Assembly (NCBI RefSeq): GCF_000377645.1
Contig: NZ_KB898494.1
Coordinates: forward strand, 1 to 47,583
Source of the DNA: Thiomonas sp. FB-6
GTDB lineage: Bacteria; Pseudomonadota; Gammaproteobacteria; Burkholderiales; Burkholderiaceae_C
DNA length: 47,583 nucleotides
Reading direction: 5' to 3'
Shown here: piece after piece, positions 1 to 8,621 of the stretch
How the letters are laid out: each line of letters begins with the position of its first letter
Numbering within the stretch: position 1 is the first letter of the stretch
Notes under the pieces: model-generated
Seen by the model: only the letters and a program-made list of their open reading frames with translations
Databases searched by the model: none
What the model was told of the DNA's origin: nothing
Made by a program: the position numbers and the translations under genes

Positions 1-103
1 CCGGCCCTGGGGGCGCTCTCAAGAAAACGCCGGGCCGCCCCAAGTTTTCTTGACCCCCACGGGGGGCGGGCTGGGCGCAGCCCGGCCCTGGGGGCCCTCA
101 AGA
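1..103. repeat. Two-hairpin GC-rich repeat, left edge
   Basis: A 10-bp perfect stem (positions 19-28 pairing with 44-53) encloses the 15-nt loop GCCGGGCCGCCCCAA. It is followed by a second GC hairpin (CCCCC-AC-GGGGG, about 54-65). The segment CCGGCCCTGGGGGC at 1-14 recurs at 82-95, so this is probably the last unit of a tandem array that extends left of the window. The same loop, differing at one base, is found inside the repeat at 20176-20404 on a different stem. Confidence 0.75.
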
Positions 104-206
104 CGAAGCTGGTTGTTGCGCGTGAGGCGCACTTTCGGTTGGGGTCGGCCGCGGCATGAACCTCGTTTTCGCCACTGCCAGCTGCCTGTGTGTCTAGCGC
201 AAGTTC

Positions 207-1679
207 ATGGACCACGCCACCCTCGCCACCCAGCGCGACCGCCACCCGGCCTGGCGCCTGCTGGCCTCGCCGCACGCGCCGCTGGTGGCGAGCTTCCTCC
301 ACCGGGTGTTCGTGGCGCCGAACGTCCGCGTGATGAGCGAGGCCGATTTGGCGGAGGCGTTGGAGGACGAGCTTTTCGCTCTGCGCGAGCAGGTGGGGCC
401 GGAGGCGTACCCCAAGGGCGCACGGGACTACCTGACCGACTGGGCCGCGCCGGACAAGGGCTGGCTGCGCAAGTTCTACAAGCCGGGCACGGATGAAGCG
501 CAGTTCGACCTGACGCCGGCCACTGAGAAGGCCATCGCCTGGTTGCTGTCGCTGACCGAGCGGCCGTTCGTCGGCACCGAGTCACGCTTGCTGACACTGT
601 TCGCCCTGCTGGAGCAGATCAGCGCCGGTACCGAGGCCGACCCGATCAAGCGGGTCGCGGATCTGCGCAAGAAGCGCGACGAGCTGGACGTCGAGATCGC
701 CCGCGTGCTGGCGGGCGACGTGCCGCTGCTGGACGACACGGCGGTCAAGGACCGGTTCCAGCAGTTCCAGCAACTGGCGCGCGAACTGCTGGCCGATTTC
801 CGCGAGGTCGAACACAACTTCCGCCTGCTCGACCGAAAGGTGCGCGAGAAGATCGCCCTTTGGGAAGGCGCCAAGGGCGCGCTACTTGACGAGATCATGG
901 GCGAGCGCGACGCCATCGGAGACTCGGACCAAGGCCGCAGCTTCCGCGCCTTCTGGGACTTCCTCATGTCCAGCCGGCGTCAGGAGGAGCTCTCCGAGCG
1001 GCTGGACCAGGTGCTGGCGCTGCCCGCCGTGGCGGCGCTGAAGCCCGAGCCGCGCACGCGCCGCGTGCACCACGACTGGCTGGAAGCCGGCGAACACGCG
1101 CAGCGCACCGTGGCCCAGCTGTCACAGCAGCTGCGCCGCTTCCTGGACGACCGGGCCTTCCTGGAGAACCGCCGCATCCTGGACCTGCTGCACGGTATCG
1201 AGAGCAAGGCGCTCGGCATTCGCGATGCCACGCCCAGCGGCACGTGGATGCCTATCGACGCCATGGGCGCTGATATCGAACTGCCGCTGGAACGACCCTT
1301 GTTCGCGCCGCGCGTCAAGCCACGCCTGACTGATCTGGCGATCGCGGCCGGCGAGGACGACATCGACACCGCGCGCTTGTTCGACCAGATCGTGGTGGAC
1401 AAGGCGCGCCTGCGGTCGGCCGTTCAACGCGCACTGCGCCGCCAGCCGCAGATCACGCTGCGCGAGTTGCTGGATGCCGAGCCCTTGCACCAGGGTCTGG
1501 CAGAGCTGGTGGCTTATCTGGAGCTGGCCCACGCGGGAGATGGCAGCAACGCGCTCGACGGACTGCGCGCACTCGTCGATGAAGCCGTGGAAGATTCGAT
1601 CCGCTGGGAGGCCCGCAACGCAGCGGGTGATGCTGTGATGCGCGAGGCTCGCTTGCCCCGCGTGATCTTCACCCGCTGA
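207..1679 (+). CDS. jetA: Wadjet anti-plasmid system subunit JetA (DUF3375)
   Basis: A 490-residue protein of the DUF3375 family. In type I Wadjet, JetA is the kleisin-like subunit that bridges the SMC-like ATPase JetC within the JetABC complex. The N-terminus (HPAWRLLASPHAPLVASFLHR) and the Asp/Glu/Arg-rich helical middle (about residues 140-320) are typical of the family, and the length is normal. It is the first gene of a four-gene run, with jetB starting 27 bp downstream. The ATG at 207 has no strong Shine-Dalgarno sequence, so the exact start is less certain than the identity. The type I gene order A-B-C-D is complete, which supports a working system. Confidence 0.93.
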   Translation: MDHATLATQRDRHPAWRLLASPHAPLVASFLHRVFVAPNVRVMSEADLAEALEDELFALREQVGPEAYPKGARDYLTDWAAPDKGWLRKFYKPGTDEAQFDLTPATEKAIAWLLSLTERPFVGTESRLLTLFALLEQISAGTEADPIKRVADLRKKRDELDVEIARVLAGDVPLLDDTAVKDRFQQFQQLARELLADFREVEHNFRLLDRKVREKIALWEGAKGALLDEIMGERDAIGDSDQGRSFRAFWDFLMSSRRQEELSERLDQVLALPAVAALKPEPRTRRVHHDWLEAGEHAQRTVAQLSQQLRRFLDDRAFLENRRILDLLHGIESKALGIRDATPSGTWMPIDAMGADIELPLERPLFAPRVKPRLTDLAIAAGEDDIDTARLFDQIVVDKARLRSAVQRALRRQPQITLRELLDAEPLHQGLAELVAYLELAHAGDGSNALDGLRALVDEAVEDSIRWEARNAAGDAVMREARLPRVIFTR

Positions 1680-1706
1680 AGGCGCTGGGCCAGGGAAGAG
1701 AAGAAC

Positions 1707-2384
1707 ATGAACGACGCGCTGCACGAGAACGATCCGCCCGAAACCTCGCCCAGCTCGCTGCCAGCCGTGCCTGAGTTGTCGCAGCTGATGGTGCATCTGC
1801 TCAAGGGTGTGCATTACCGCGAGGATGACGAGCGTTTGTGGGCCAGCCTTCTGCGGCTACAGGCACGAGTCAGGGAACAGGCCGCCGTGCTGCTACTCGA
1901 CCTGGTGCTGGACGAGGCCGAGGGCCACGCTTTCCTGAAGAGCCGCCCGGACCCGGATGAGTCCGAGGGCGCGTTCCGCCTGCCTCGGCTCGTTGCACGA
2001 CGGCCGCTCTCCTACCCGGTGAGTCTGATGCTGGCGCTTCTGCGCAAGCGCATGGCCGAGTTCGACGCCAGCGGTGGCGACACGCGGCTGGTGCTTTCCC
2101 GTGACGAAATCGCCGAGCTGATGCGAGTGTTTCTGCCCGATGGCACGAACGAGGCCCGGCTGATCGACCATGTGGACGCGACCATCGCCAAGGTGGTCGA
2201 TCTGGGCTTTCTGCGCCGGCTCAAGCCCGCTGCCGGCAGTGCGCAGGACCGAGGGCACTACGAGCTGCGGCGCATCCTGAAGGCCTTCGTGGACGCACAG
2301 TGGCTGGCCGAGTTCGATGCGCGGTTGGAGGTCTACCGCTCGGCGCTGTCGGGTGGCGCTGGCAAGGAGGCGGGCGATGCTTGA
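1707..2384 (+). CDS. jetB: Wadjet anti-plasmid system subunit JetB (DUF4194)
   Basis: A 225-residue protein of the DUF4194 family. In Wadjet, JetB is the MukE-like winged-helix subunit that binds JetA. Visible features are the acidic N-terminus, the central basic/hydrophobic stretch [22 protein letters not shown] and a C-terminal winged-helix-like region with [23 protein letters not shown] purine-rich GGAAGAGAAG precedes the ATG at 1707. Its stop overlaps the start of jetC by 8 bp, which points to translational coupling. Length and position both fit the type I operon. Confidence 0.93.
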   Translation: MNDALHENDPPETSPSSLPAVPELSQLMVHLLKGVHYREDDERLWASLLRLQARVREQAAVLLLDLVLDEAEGHAFLKSRPDPDESEGAFRLPRLVARRPLSYPVSLMLALLRKRMAEFDASGGDTRLVLSRDEIAELMRVFLPDGTNEARLIDHVDATIAKVVDLGFLRRLKPAAGSAQDRGHYELRRILKAFVDAQWLAEFDARLEVYRSALSGGAGKEAGDA

Positions 2385-5300
2385 GGCGCCGATGGACTCG
2401 CCGACATTGGGCCTGGACTTCGTGGCGGACGACAGCCGGGTCGGCTTTCGGCTGCAGCGGCTGGAGGTGTTGAACTGGGGCACCTTCGACAAGCGTGTCT
2501 GGCGCTACGAGCTCGACGGTCGCAACGGCCTGCTCACGGGCGACATCGGTTCAGGCAAGTCCACGCTGGTCGATGCCATCACGACCTTGCTCGTGCCGGC
2601 GCATCGCGTGGCCTACAACAAGGCGGCCGGGGCGGATTCACGCGAGCGCTCCTTGCGCTCCTACGTGCTGGGCCACTACAAGAGCGAGCGCAACGAGGTC
2701 ACGGGCAGCGCCCGGCCTGTGGCGCTGCGCGATGCGTCGAGCTACTCGGTCATCCTCGGTGTCTTCCGCAACGAGGGCTACGACCAGGCCGTGACGCTGG
2801 CCCAGGTATTTTGGCTGAAGGAGCCGCAAGGCCAGCCTGCCCGCTTGTTCGTAGCCGCGGAGCGGGCACTCGCCATCGCCGACGACTTCAGCGGCTTCGG
2901 CAGCGATATCACTGCGCTGCGCAAGAAGCTGCGCGGCGCGGGCTGCGAGCTGCTCGACAGCTTTCCGCCTTACGGCGCCTGGTTCCGCCGTCGCTTCGGC
3001 ATTGAGCACGAGCAAGCCCTGGAGCTCTTCCACCAGACCGTCTCGATGAAGTCGGTGGGCAACCTCACCGACTTTGTGCGCAGCCACATGCTGGAGCCCT
3101 TCGACGTGGGCAGCCGCATCGAGGCCCTGATCCGCCACTTCGACGACCTGGACCGTGCGCATCAGGCGGTGCTCAAGGCCAAGCGGCAGGTGGACTTGCT
3201 GACGCCCCTGGTCGAGGACGGCAAGCGTCACCTGGCGCTGACGGCCGAGATCCAGAACTGGCGGGATGCGCGCGACCAGCTTCGGCCGTACTTCGCCCGG
3301 CTCAAGGGGGAGCTGCTGGACCGCCGCCTCGGCTTGCTGGCGGAGGATACTGCCCGGCTCGATGCGCAGGTCGAGCGCCTGGATGCGCAGCGTGAGACCG
3401 AGCGCGTTGAAGTCGGCCGTTTGGAGCGGGCCCTGCGGGACAACGGCGGCGATCGCCTGGAGGATCTGGCGGCGCAGAGTCGCCGTCTGGAGCAGGACAA
3501 GGAACAGCGCCAGAAGAAGTCGGACCGCTTCCAAGCGCTGCTGGCCCGCATCGATGAGGCGGCGCCGGCCGATGAAGTCGGCTTTCTCGCCCAGCAGCAG
3601 AGCATTGCCCAGCGCGCGGAAGGTTTGCGCGAGCGCATTGCCGACTTGGACAACCGCGAGCGCGAGGAGGACTTTGCTTTCCGCAAGGGCCGTGAAGAGC
3701 GCAGTGCCTTGTCCGACGAGATCGACAGTCTGCAGCAACGCAAGAGCAACATCGACGCCACCCAGATACGCATCCGCGATGCGCTTTGTGCGGCCCTCTC
3801 GATTGGTGAGGACGAACTGCCTTTCGCGGGCGAGCTCATCCAGGTGCGTGAGGACGGGCGTGATTGGGAAGGTGCCGCCGAGCGGCTGCTGCGCGGCTTC
3901 GGCCGCGCGCTCTTGGTCCCGGACGCGCACTACAGGGCCGTGGCGGATTGGGTGGACCGTCAGCATCTCGGTGCTCGGCTGGTGTACTTCCATGTGCGTC
4001 CACGAAAGGCAGCGCAGGGCGCGGCGCTGCATCCGCAGTCGCTGGTGCGCAAGCTCGTCATCAAGCCGGATTCGCCGCACTACGAGTGGCTGGAGCAGGA
4101 ACTTCGCCAGCGCTTCGACGTTGCCTGCTGCGACACCGGGGAGCAGTTTCGCCGCGAGGCCCGCGCCATCACGCGCGCCGGTCAGATCAAGGATCCGAGC
4201 GGGCGCCACGAGAAGGACGACCGCAGCCGCATCGACGACCGCGGCCGCTACGTGCTCGGCTGGAGCAATGCCGACAAGCTGAGGACCCTGCGAGACCAGT
4301 TGGAGCGCCTGGAGGCAAGACTTGCCACGCTGGGGCAGCGTATCGGCGAGATCCAGCAGGCGCGAAACGAACTGCGGGGCCGGCTGGATGCACTCAGCAA
4401 GCTGGAAGAGTTCACGCGCTTCGCCGATATTGACTGGATGAGCCTGGCTCGCCAGATGGCCGCGCTCACCGAGGAACGTGCGAAGCTGGAAGCCGCCTCG
4501 GACATGCTGCAAGCGCTGGGTCGCCAGCTCAACGCGGCGCAAGGTCGGCTCACGGAGGTGGAAGGCCAGCGCGACGCGGCGCGCGACAAGCGCTCGGCGG
4601 TAGCTACCAAGCAGGAAGCGGCGCAAACCCTGCGCGATCAGGCCCGCACCGCTTGGGCCGATGCGCCGCTGACCGAGGCGCAGATCGAGCGCCTGGACGC
4701 CTGGCGTTCGCAGGCGCTGGACGAGCATCAACTCACGGTTGAATCCTGTGACAACCGCGAGCAGGAGGTGCGCAAGTGGCTGCAGGAACGCATCGACGCG
4801 GAGGACAAGCGCCTGGCCCGTCTGACCGAACGCATCGTCAATGCCATGCGCGGCTTCAAGGAGGAGTTCAAGGCCGAGACCGTCGAGATGGACGTGAGCC
4901 TGGCGGCGCTGTCGGAGTACGAGCGGATGCTTGCGGGCCTCAAGGGCGATGACCTGCCTCGATTCGAGGCGCGTTTCAAAGAGCTGCTCAACGTCAACAC
5001 CATCAACGAGATCGCCAACTTCAACGCCCAGCTCGCTCGCGAGCGGGAGACGATCAAGGAGCGCGTCAACTTCATCAACCAGTCGCTCCAAGCGATCGAC
5101 TACAACCCCGGCCGGTACGTCAAGCTGGTGGCGCTGCCCAGCCCGGATGCGGAGATCCGGGACTTCCAGCAGGATCTGCGCGCGTGCACCGAGGGCGCGA
5201 TGACGGGCTCGGTGGACGAACAGTATTCGGAAGCCAAGTTCCTGCAGGTCAAGGCCATCATCGACCGCTTCCGGGGCCGCGAGGGCCTGTCGGACGCCGA

Positions 5301-5814
5301 CCGGCGCTGGACCGTCAAGGTCACCGACGTGCGCAACTGGTTCTTGTTCTCGGCCAGCGAGCGCTGGCGCGCCGACGGGGCCGAGCACGAGCACTACTCG
5401 GACTCGGGCGGCAAGTCAGGCGGTCAGAAGGAGAAGCTGGCCTACACCGTGCTGGCTGCGAGCCTGGCCTACCAGTTCGGGCTGGAGTGGGGCGCTGTTC
5501 GTTCGCGGTCGTTTCGCTTCGTCGTCATCGACGAAGCTTTCGGGCGCGGATCCGACGAGTCGGCGCAGTACGGGTTGCGCCTGTTCCAGCAGCTCAACCT
5601 GCAATTGTTGATCGTCACGCCGCTGCAGAAGATCCACATCATCGAGCCCTTCGTGTCAAGCGTGGGATTCGTCCACAACGAGGGCGGGCGCGACTCGCGG
5701 CTGCGCTGTCTGTCGATCGAGGAGTACCGGGCACACAAAGCAGCAGGGACCGTATCGGGGCGGGCCGAAAGGATGGCCGCCGCAGGCGCGGCGGAAGGCG
5801 ACGCGGCACCATGA
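2377..5814 (+). CDS. jetC: Wadjet anti-plasmid system SMC-like ATPase JetC
   Basis: An SMC/MukB-like ATPase of 1145 residues and the motor of Wadjet, which extrudes and senses circular DNA. The Walker A motif GDIGSGKST lies near residues 55-63. The ABC signature SGGQKEK is near residue 1010 and the Walker B motif [14 protein letters not shown] near 1047. Between them are two coiled-coil blocks (about 300-480 and 650-850) around a hinge-like globular region. The start is set at ATG 2377 because AAGGAGG at 2364-2370 sits 6 nt upstream; the open frame continues further 5' without a ribosome site. It overlaps jetB by 8 bp and jetD by 4 bp (ATGA). All ATPase motifs are intact. Confidence 0.95.
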   Translation: MLEAPMDSPTLGLDFVADDSRVGFRLQRLEVLNWGTFDKRVWRYELDGRNGLLTGDIGSGKSTLVDAITTLLVPAHRVAYNKAAGADSRERSLRSYVLGHYKSERNEVTGSARPVALRDASSYSVILGVFRNEGYDQAVTLAQVFWLKEPQGQPARLFVAAERALAIADDFSGFGSDITALRKKLRGAGCELLDSFPPYGAWFRRRFGIEHEQALELFHQTVSMKSVGNLTDFVRSHMLEPFDVGSRIEALIRHFDDLDRAHQAVLKAKRQVDLLTPLVEDGKRHLALTAEIQNWRDARDQLRPYFARLKGELLDRRLGLLAEDTARLDAQVERLDAQRETERVEVGRLERALRDNGGDRLEDLAAQSRRLEQDKEQRQKKSDRFQALLARIDEAAPADEVGFLAQQQSIAQRAEGLRERIADLDNREREEDFAFRKGREERSALSDEIDSLQQRKSNIDATQIRIRDALCAALSIGEDELPFAGELIQVREDGRDWEGAAERLLRGFGRALLVPDAHYRAVADWVDRQHLGARLVYFHVRPRKAAQGAALHPQSLVRKLVIKPDSPHYEWLEQELRQRFDVACCDTGEQFRREARAITRAGQIKDPSGRHEKDDRSRIDDRGRYVLGWSNADKLRTLRDQLERLEARLATLGQRIGEIQQARNELRGRLDALSKLEEFTRFADIDWMSLARQMAALTEERAKLEAASDMLQALGRQLNAAQGRLTEVEGQRDAARDKRSAVATKQEAAQTLRDQARTAWADAPLTEAQIERLDAWRSQALDEHQLTVESCDNREQEVRKWLQERIDAEDKRLARLTERIVNAMRGFKEEFKAETVEMDVSLAALSEYERMLAGLKGDDLPRFEARFKELLNVNTINEIANFNAQLARERETIKERVNFINQSLQAIDYNPGRYVKLVALPSPDAEIRDFQQDLRACTEGAMTGSVDEQYSEAKFLQVKAIIDRFRGREGLSDADRRWTVKVTDVRNWFLFSASERWRADGAEHEHYSDSGGKSGGQKEKLAYTVLAASLAYQFGLEWGAVRSRSFRFVVIDEAFGRGSDESAQYGLRLFQQLNLQLLIVTPLQKIHIIEPFVSSVGFVHNEGGRDSRLRCLSIEEYRAHKAAGTVSGRAERMAAAGAAEGDAAP

Positions 5815-7034
5815 GCTGGACCACGCCGGCAGACCTCCGAGCCCAGGTCCAACGCCTGTGGGACCGGGGCGAGTTGCTGCGTGCGACGGTCACGGACGCT
5901 AGTGCGTGGCCCCTGCGCCTGAGCTTGAAGGCGCCCAGCGCTGCGGACTTGTCCGATCGCTTCGAGTCGGTACGTGATTGGGTGCGCGCCGTCGCCGGGA
6001 CCCCGCAGGTTCGGATCGAATGGCGTGAGTGGAACCACCGCATTCAAGGGACGCAGCGTCTTCCTGCAGCGGTCTGGCTCGACACCCTGCAGGAGGCCTT
6101 GGTCTTCATCGGCAAGGCTCGTCAGGCGCAACGCTTCGAGGCTTTGTGGCAGCAGACGGCAGTCGCGCAGCCAGCGCTGCTGGCGTGGCTGTCCCGACGG
6201 CCGATCCATGCGCTGGACCTGGCCGACCGTTGGGCGCGACTCCTGTCCATCGTGGCATGGATGCAAGCGCATCCTCGCCCGGGCGTGTACCTTCGCCAGG
6301 TCGACGTGCCTGGGGTGGACAGTAAGTTCATCGAGGCCCACCGAGGGGTTTTGGCCGAGTTGCTGGACTTGGGTTTGCCGCCCGAGGTCATCGAGACTGG
6401 AGCGACCGGCGTCGCGCAGTTCACTCGCCGATTCGGCTTTCTGGACAAGCCTGTGAGGATCCGGTTTCGGCTGTTCGGCCCGGCACTGTCCAGCTTGCCG
6501 GGCTGCCAGGCCTTGCCCGGTGGGCTGGCTGACATCACCCTGGACGCCACCAGCTTCGCGGCACTGGCCCTACCCGTCGAGCGCGTATTCATGACCGAGA
6601 ACGAGACCAACTTCCTCGCCTTCCCGGCCGTGGCGGGATCCATCGTCGTCTTCGGCGCTGGCTACGGTTGGGAGGCGCTGGCGCGCGCCGCGTGGCTGCA
6701 TCGATGCGAGCTGCTCTACTGGGGTGACATCGACACCCACGGGTTTGTCATCCTCGATGAGCTGCGGGGCTACTTTCCCGACGCGGTGTCCTTCCTCATG
6801 GACCGGGAGACGCTCCTTGCCCACCGCCTGCACTGGGGCGAGGAGCCCGACCCTGCGCGCCACGACTTGTCACGTCTCACGCCAGAGGAGACGGCGGTCT
6901 ATGACGACCTCAGATTCGATCGCCACCAGCCCCGGCTGCGCCTGGAGCAGGAGCGCGTGGGGTTTGACTGGTTGTGCGATCGACTGGCGGGTCTCCCCTC
7001 GGGAGCCCGCGCGGCGCCGCCCCGATGCGCGTAA
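5811..7034 (+). CDS. jetD: Wadjet anti-plasmid nuclease subunit JetD (DUF3322/DUF2220)
   Basis: A 407-residue protein with an N-terminal DUF3322 region and a C-terminal Toprim-like DUF2220 domain. JetD is the nuclease that cleaves plasmid DNA bound by JetABC. The Toprim-type acidic residues are present: Glu in FMTENETNF (about residue 263) and the Asp pair in [10 protein letters not shown] (about 302-311). The ATG overlaps the jetC stop as ATGA, so the four genes form one translationally coupled unit. The frame is open far upstream inside jetC, but only the 5811 start gives the family length. Nothing looks truncated. Confidence 0.94.
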   Translation: MSWTTPADLRAQVQRLWDRGELLRATVTDASAWPLRLSLKAPSAADLSDRFESVRDWVRAVAGTPQVRIEWREWNHRIQGTQRLPAAVWLDTLQEALVFIGKARQAQRFEALWQQTAVAQPALLAWLSRRPIHALDLADRWARLLSIVAWMQAHPRPGVYLRQVDVPGVDSKFIEAHRGVLAELLDLGLPPEVIETGATGVAQFTRRFGFLDKPVRIRFRLFGPALSSLPGCQALPGGLADITLDATSFAALALPVERVFMTENETNFLAFPAVAGSIVVFGAGYGWEALARAAWLHRCELLYWGDIDTHGFVILDELRGYFPDAVSFLMDRETLLAHRLHWGEEPDPARHDLSRLTPEETAVYDDLRFDRHQPRLRLEQERVGFDWLCDRLAGLPSGARAAPPRCA

Positions 7035-7069
7035 GCTCGGGAGGCACTGCGTGACCTGGACTGGCAGTG

Positions 7070-7117
7070 TGTTCCATAACGTCTCCCTTGGTTGACATTG
7101 GCATGCAATATGGAACA
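7070..7117. promoter_or_regulatory. Inverted repeat and -35-like box before the abiEi relic
   Basis: TGTTCCATA (7070-7078) and its exact complement TATGGAACA (7109-7117) are separated by 30 bp. A consensus TTGACA (7092-7097) lies between them. AbiEi antitoxins are known to repress their own promoter through inverted repeats, so this is plausibly the surviving operator of the decayed gene that follows. No clear -10 box is visible at the expected distance. Confidence 0.5.
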
Positions 7118-7560
7118 TCAAGCTGTCATGTCAACCGGTGCGCAATCCATCCTGGGACTCGCGAAATCACGTGGATTGGTGCGGCCCCTTGATCGGGTCA
7201 GATTGGGACTGCCTCGGGCTGTCCTGACGCGACTTGTGCGCGCGGGGGCTCTACGCGTTGCCAGACCGCTCGGTCTCTGAGCACGCACTCCTCGCCGAGG
7301 TGGCGCGTATGCACGCAAGGGGCATCGTCTGCCTGCTGTCTGCGTTGCGGTTTCATGGTCTCGCCACCCAGGCTCCGTTCGAGCGATGGCTTGCGATTCC
7401 GAAGTCAGCGCGGGTGCCCAAGGCCAGCTATCCACGGTTGCGGATCGTCCGGTTTTCCGGCGATGCGCTGACTCTAGGGATCGAGGAGCACATGGTCGAC
7501 GGGGTCCCGGTCCGCATGACGAGCGTCGCCAAGACCGTGGTCGACTGCTTCAATTACAGG
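7110..7560 (+). pseudogene. AbiEi-like antitoxin/regulator remnant (frameshifted)
   Basis: The first frame (ATG 7110, or 7128) encodes STGAQSILGLAKSRGLVRPL followed by RAVLTRLVRAGALR, the N-terminal winged-helix of AbiEi-type antitoxins. Near 7250 the frame is lost. The next part of the same protein (GLYALPDRSVSEHALLAEVA, then VCLLSALRFHGLATQAPFERW and SVAKTVVDCFNYRN) continues in another frame. The join falls in a GC-rich repeated stretch and looks like a small deletion. After the FNYRN motif the expected C-terminal domain is gone. No AbiEii toxin partner is present. This is known as a type IV toxin-antitoxin component; here it is inferred to be dead. Confidence 0.75.
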
Positions 7561-7561
7561 A

Positions 7562-7741
7562 ACACGACGCCGCACGATCGACGGATGGCGAGTTCGCCCA
7601 GACCTGGACGCCAGGGCGTGGGTGGACTTGATCGATGGCGGCTCCATCGACGCGGGTGCGGTTGGCCGCCGGTCAATCGAACGCGGAATTGGGGTGTTTC
7701 ACGCCAATCCGCAGCATCTGCAGGCAATGCCATTGCATTGA
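7562..7741 (+). other. Unrecognised open frame fused to the abiEi remnant
   Basis: Beginning where the AbiEi similarity stops, one frame reads without interruption for about 59 codons to a TGA at 7739-7741. It contains DLDARAWVDLIDGGSIDAG and ERGIGVFHANPQHLQAMPLH. It has no start codon of its own and composition like a real protein tail, so it may be the 3' end of a deleted gene. I do not recognise the family. The alternative is chance open reading in GC-rich DNA. Confidence 0.3.
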
Positions 7742-7764
7742 CGGGGTAATTCGATTGCATTGCC
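7723..7764. promoter_or_regulatory. Inverted repeat before the prlF relic
   Basis: GGCAATGC (7723-7730) is repeated inverted as GCATTGCC (7757-7764), with an extra GCATTG at 7735-7740 between them. It lies 36 bp before the prlF-like start. AbrB-fold antitoxins usually autoregulate at such sites, so this is a candidate relic operator. Confidence 0.4.
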
Positions 7765-7799
7765 GTGCGGCTGTCAACCCAGCTCCGCTGCACACCGCC

Positions 7800-8038
7800 A
7801 TGGCCGCGACCCTCGAAGTCGAATCCACACTCACTGATCGCTACCAGACCACGGTGCCGGAAACCGTGCGTCGTGCCCTCAAGCTGGGCTGGGCAAGCGC
7901 GACAAGATCCACTACACCATTCGCCCCAGTGGAGAGGTGGTGCTGACGCGCGCCGAAGCATCCGACGGGGAGGACCCGGTGCTGGCTCAGTTCCTCGGCT
8001 TCCTGGCCGCCGACATCGCTCGCCATCCCGAGCGGCTG
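7800..8038 (+). pseudogene. PrlF-like AbrB-fold antitoxin remnant (frameshifted, truncated)
   Basis: The ATG at 7800 opens MAATLEVESTLTDRYQTTVP then ETVRRALKLG, a SpoVT/AbrB-type swapped-hairpin antitoxin of the PrlF (SohA) family. After ALKLG a 5-bp tandem duplication (TGGGC twice, about 7885-7894) shifts the frame. The rest (KRDKIHYTIRPSGEVVLTRA, then LAQFLGFLAADIARHPERL) continues in another frame. The C-terminal part after RHPERL is missing and the sequence runs straight into toxin codons. The pairing with yhaV is the known PrlF/YhaV type II module. It is judged inactive. Confidence 0.8.
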
Positions 8039-8490
8039 CACTGTTCCTGGCGCAGATTGAAGCGCTGGCGCGGCAGGTCGAGACCCTGAGGCGGCAGGAC
8101 CCGCCAGGGTACGTCAAGAAGAACGCCAGCAAACGGCTGGCCGCGATCACCAAACTGGCGTTCGATGTCATCCCGCAAGACCCGACGCGACCGGAGTACC
8201 GCCAGGGTGGGGCGCTCGGTGACGATCACAAGCACTGGTTCCGGGCCAGGTTCTTCCAGCAGTACCGACTGTTCTTCCGCTACCACGCTCCGAGCAGGGT
8301 GATCGTCTACGCCTGGGTGCATGATCAGGACACCCAACGCGCCTACGAAAGCAGGGACGACGCTTACCGGGTGTTTCGCAAGATGCTTGAAAGTGGGCAT
8401 CCGCCCGATGACTGGGATCAGCTCCTGGCCGAGGCACAGAAGGAATCGCAGCGGATGAAGGAATCACAGCCCATCTGGATATCGACGTGA
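8039..8490 (+). pseudogene. YhaV-family toxin, 5'-truncated remnant
   Basis: About 150 codons match YhaV, the ribosome-dependent RNase toxin of the PrlF/YhaV module: LFLAQIEALARQVETLRRQD, KNASKRLAAITKLAFDVIPQ, DHKHWFRARFFQQYRLFFRY and FRKMLESGHPPDDWDQLLAE. The catalytic-type core and C-terminus look intact. The first roughly 15-20 residues of the family and the start codon are absent, because a deletion joins the antitoxin tail directly to toxin codons in a different frame. The frame is open upstream, but what would be translated there is out-of-frame antitoxin sequence. A residual product initiated upstream cannot be excluded, but a normal toxin is unlikely. Confidence 0.8.
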
Positions 8491-8621
8491 TCGAGGCGTT
8501 CCAAAAGCGTGCCGAGGCCAAGGCGACACGACACCAGGCTCCTGGCAGACGCTGAGCGTGGCGTGGGGCGCCGCGCGCCGGAAGGTCGCGCCGGTGTGCG
8601 GCCCCGCGGCCTGCTTGCACT

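Noticed and set aside
2638-5394. Very long open frame (918 codons) on the minus strand across jetC
   Set aside because: It is antisense to jetC, which has clear ATPase motifs; long antisense frames are expected in GC-rich coding DNA and this one has no recognisable domain.
7765-8490. A 241-residue intact protein containing the YhaV domain
   Set aside because: The first 90 or so codons are out-of-frame antitoxin sequence, so this is a fused remnant rather than a designed gene.
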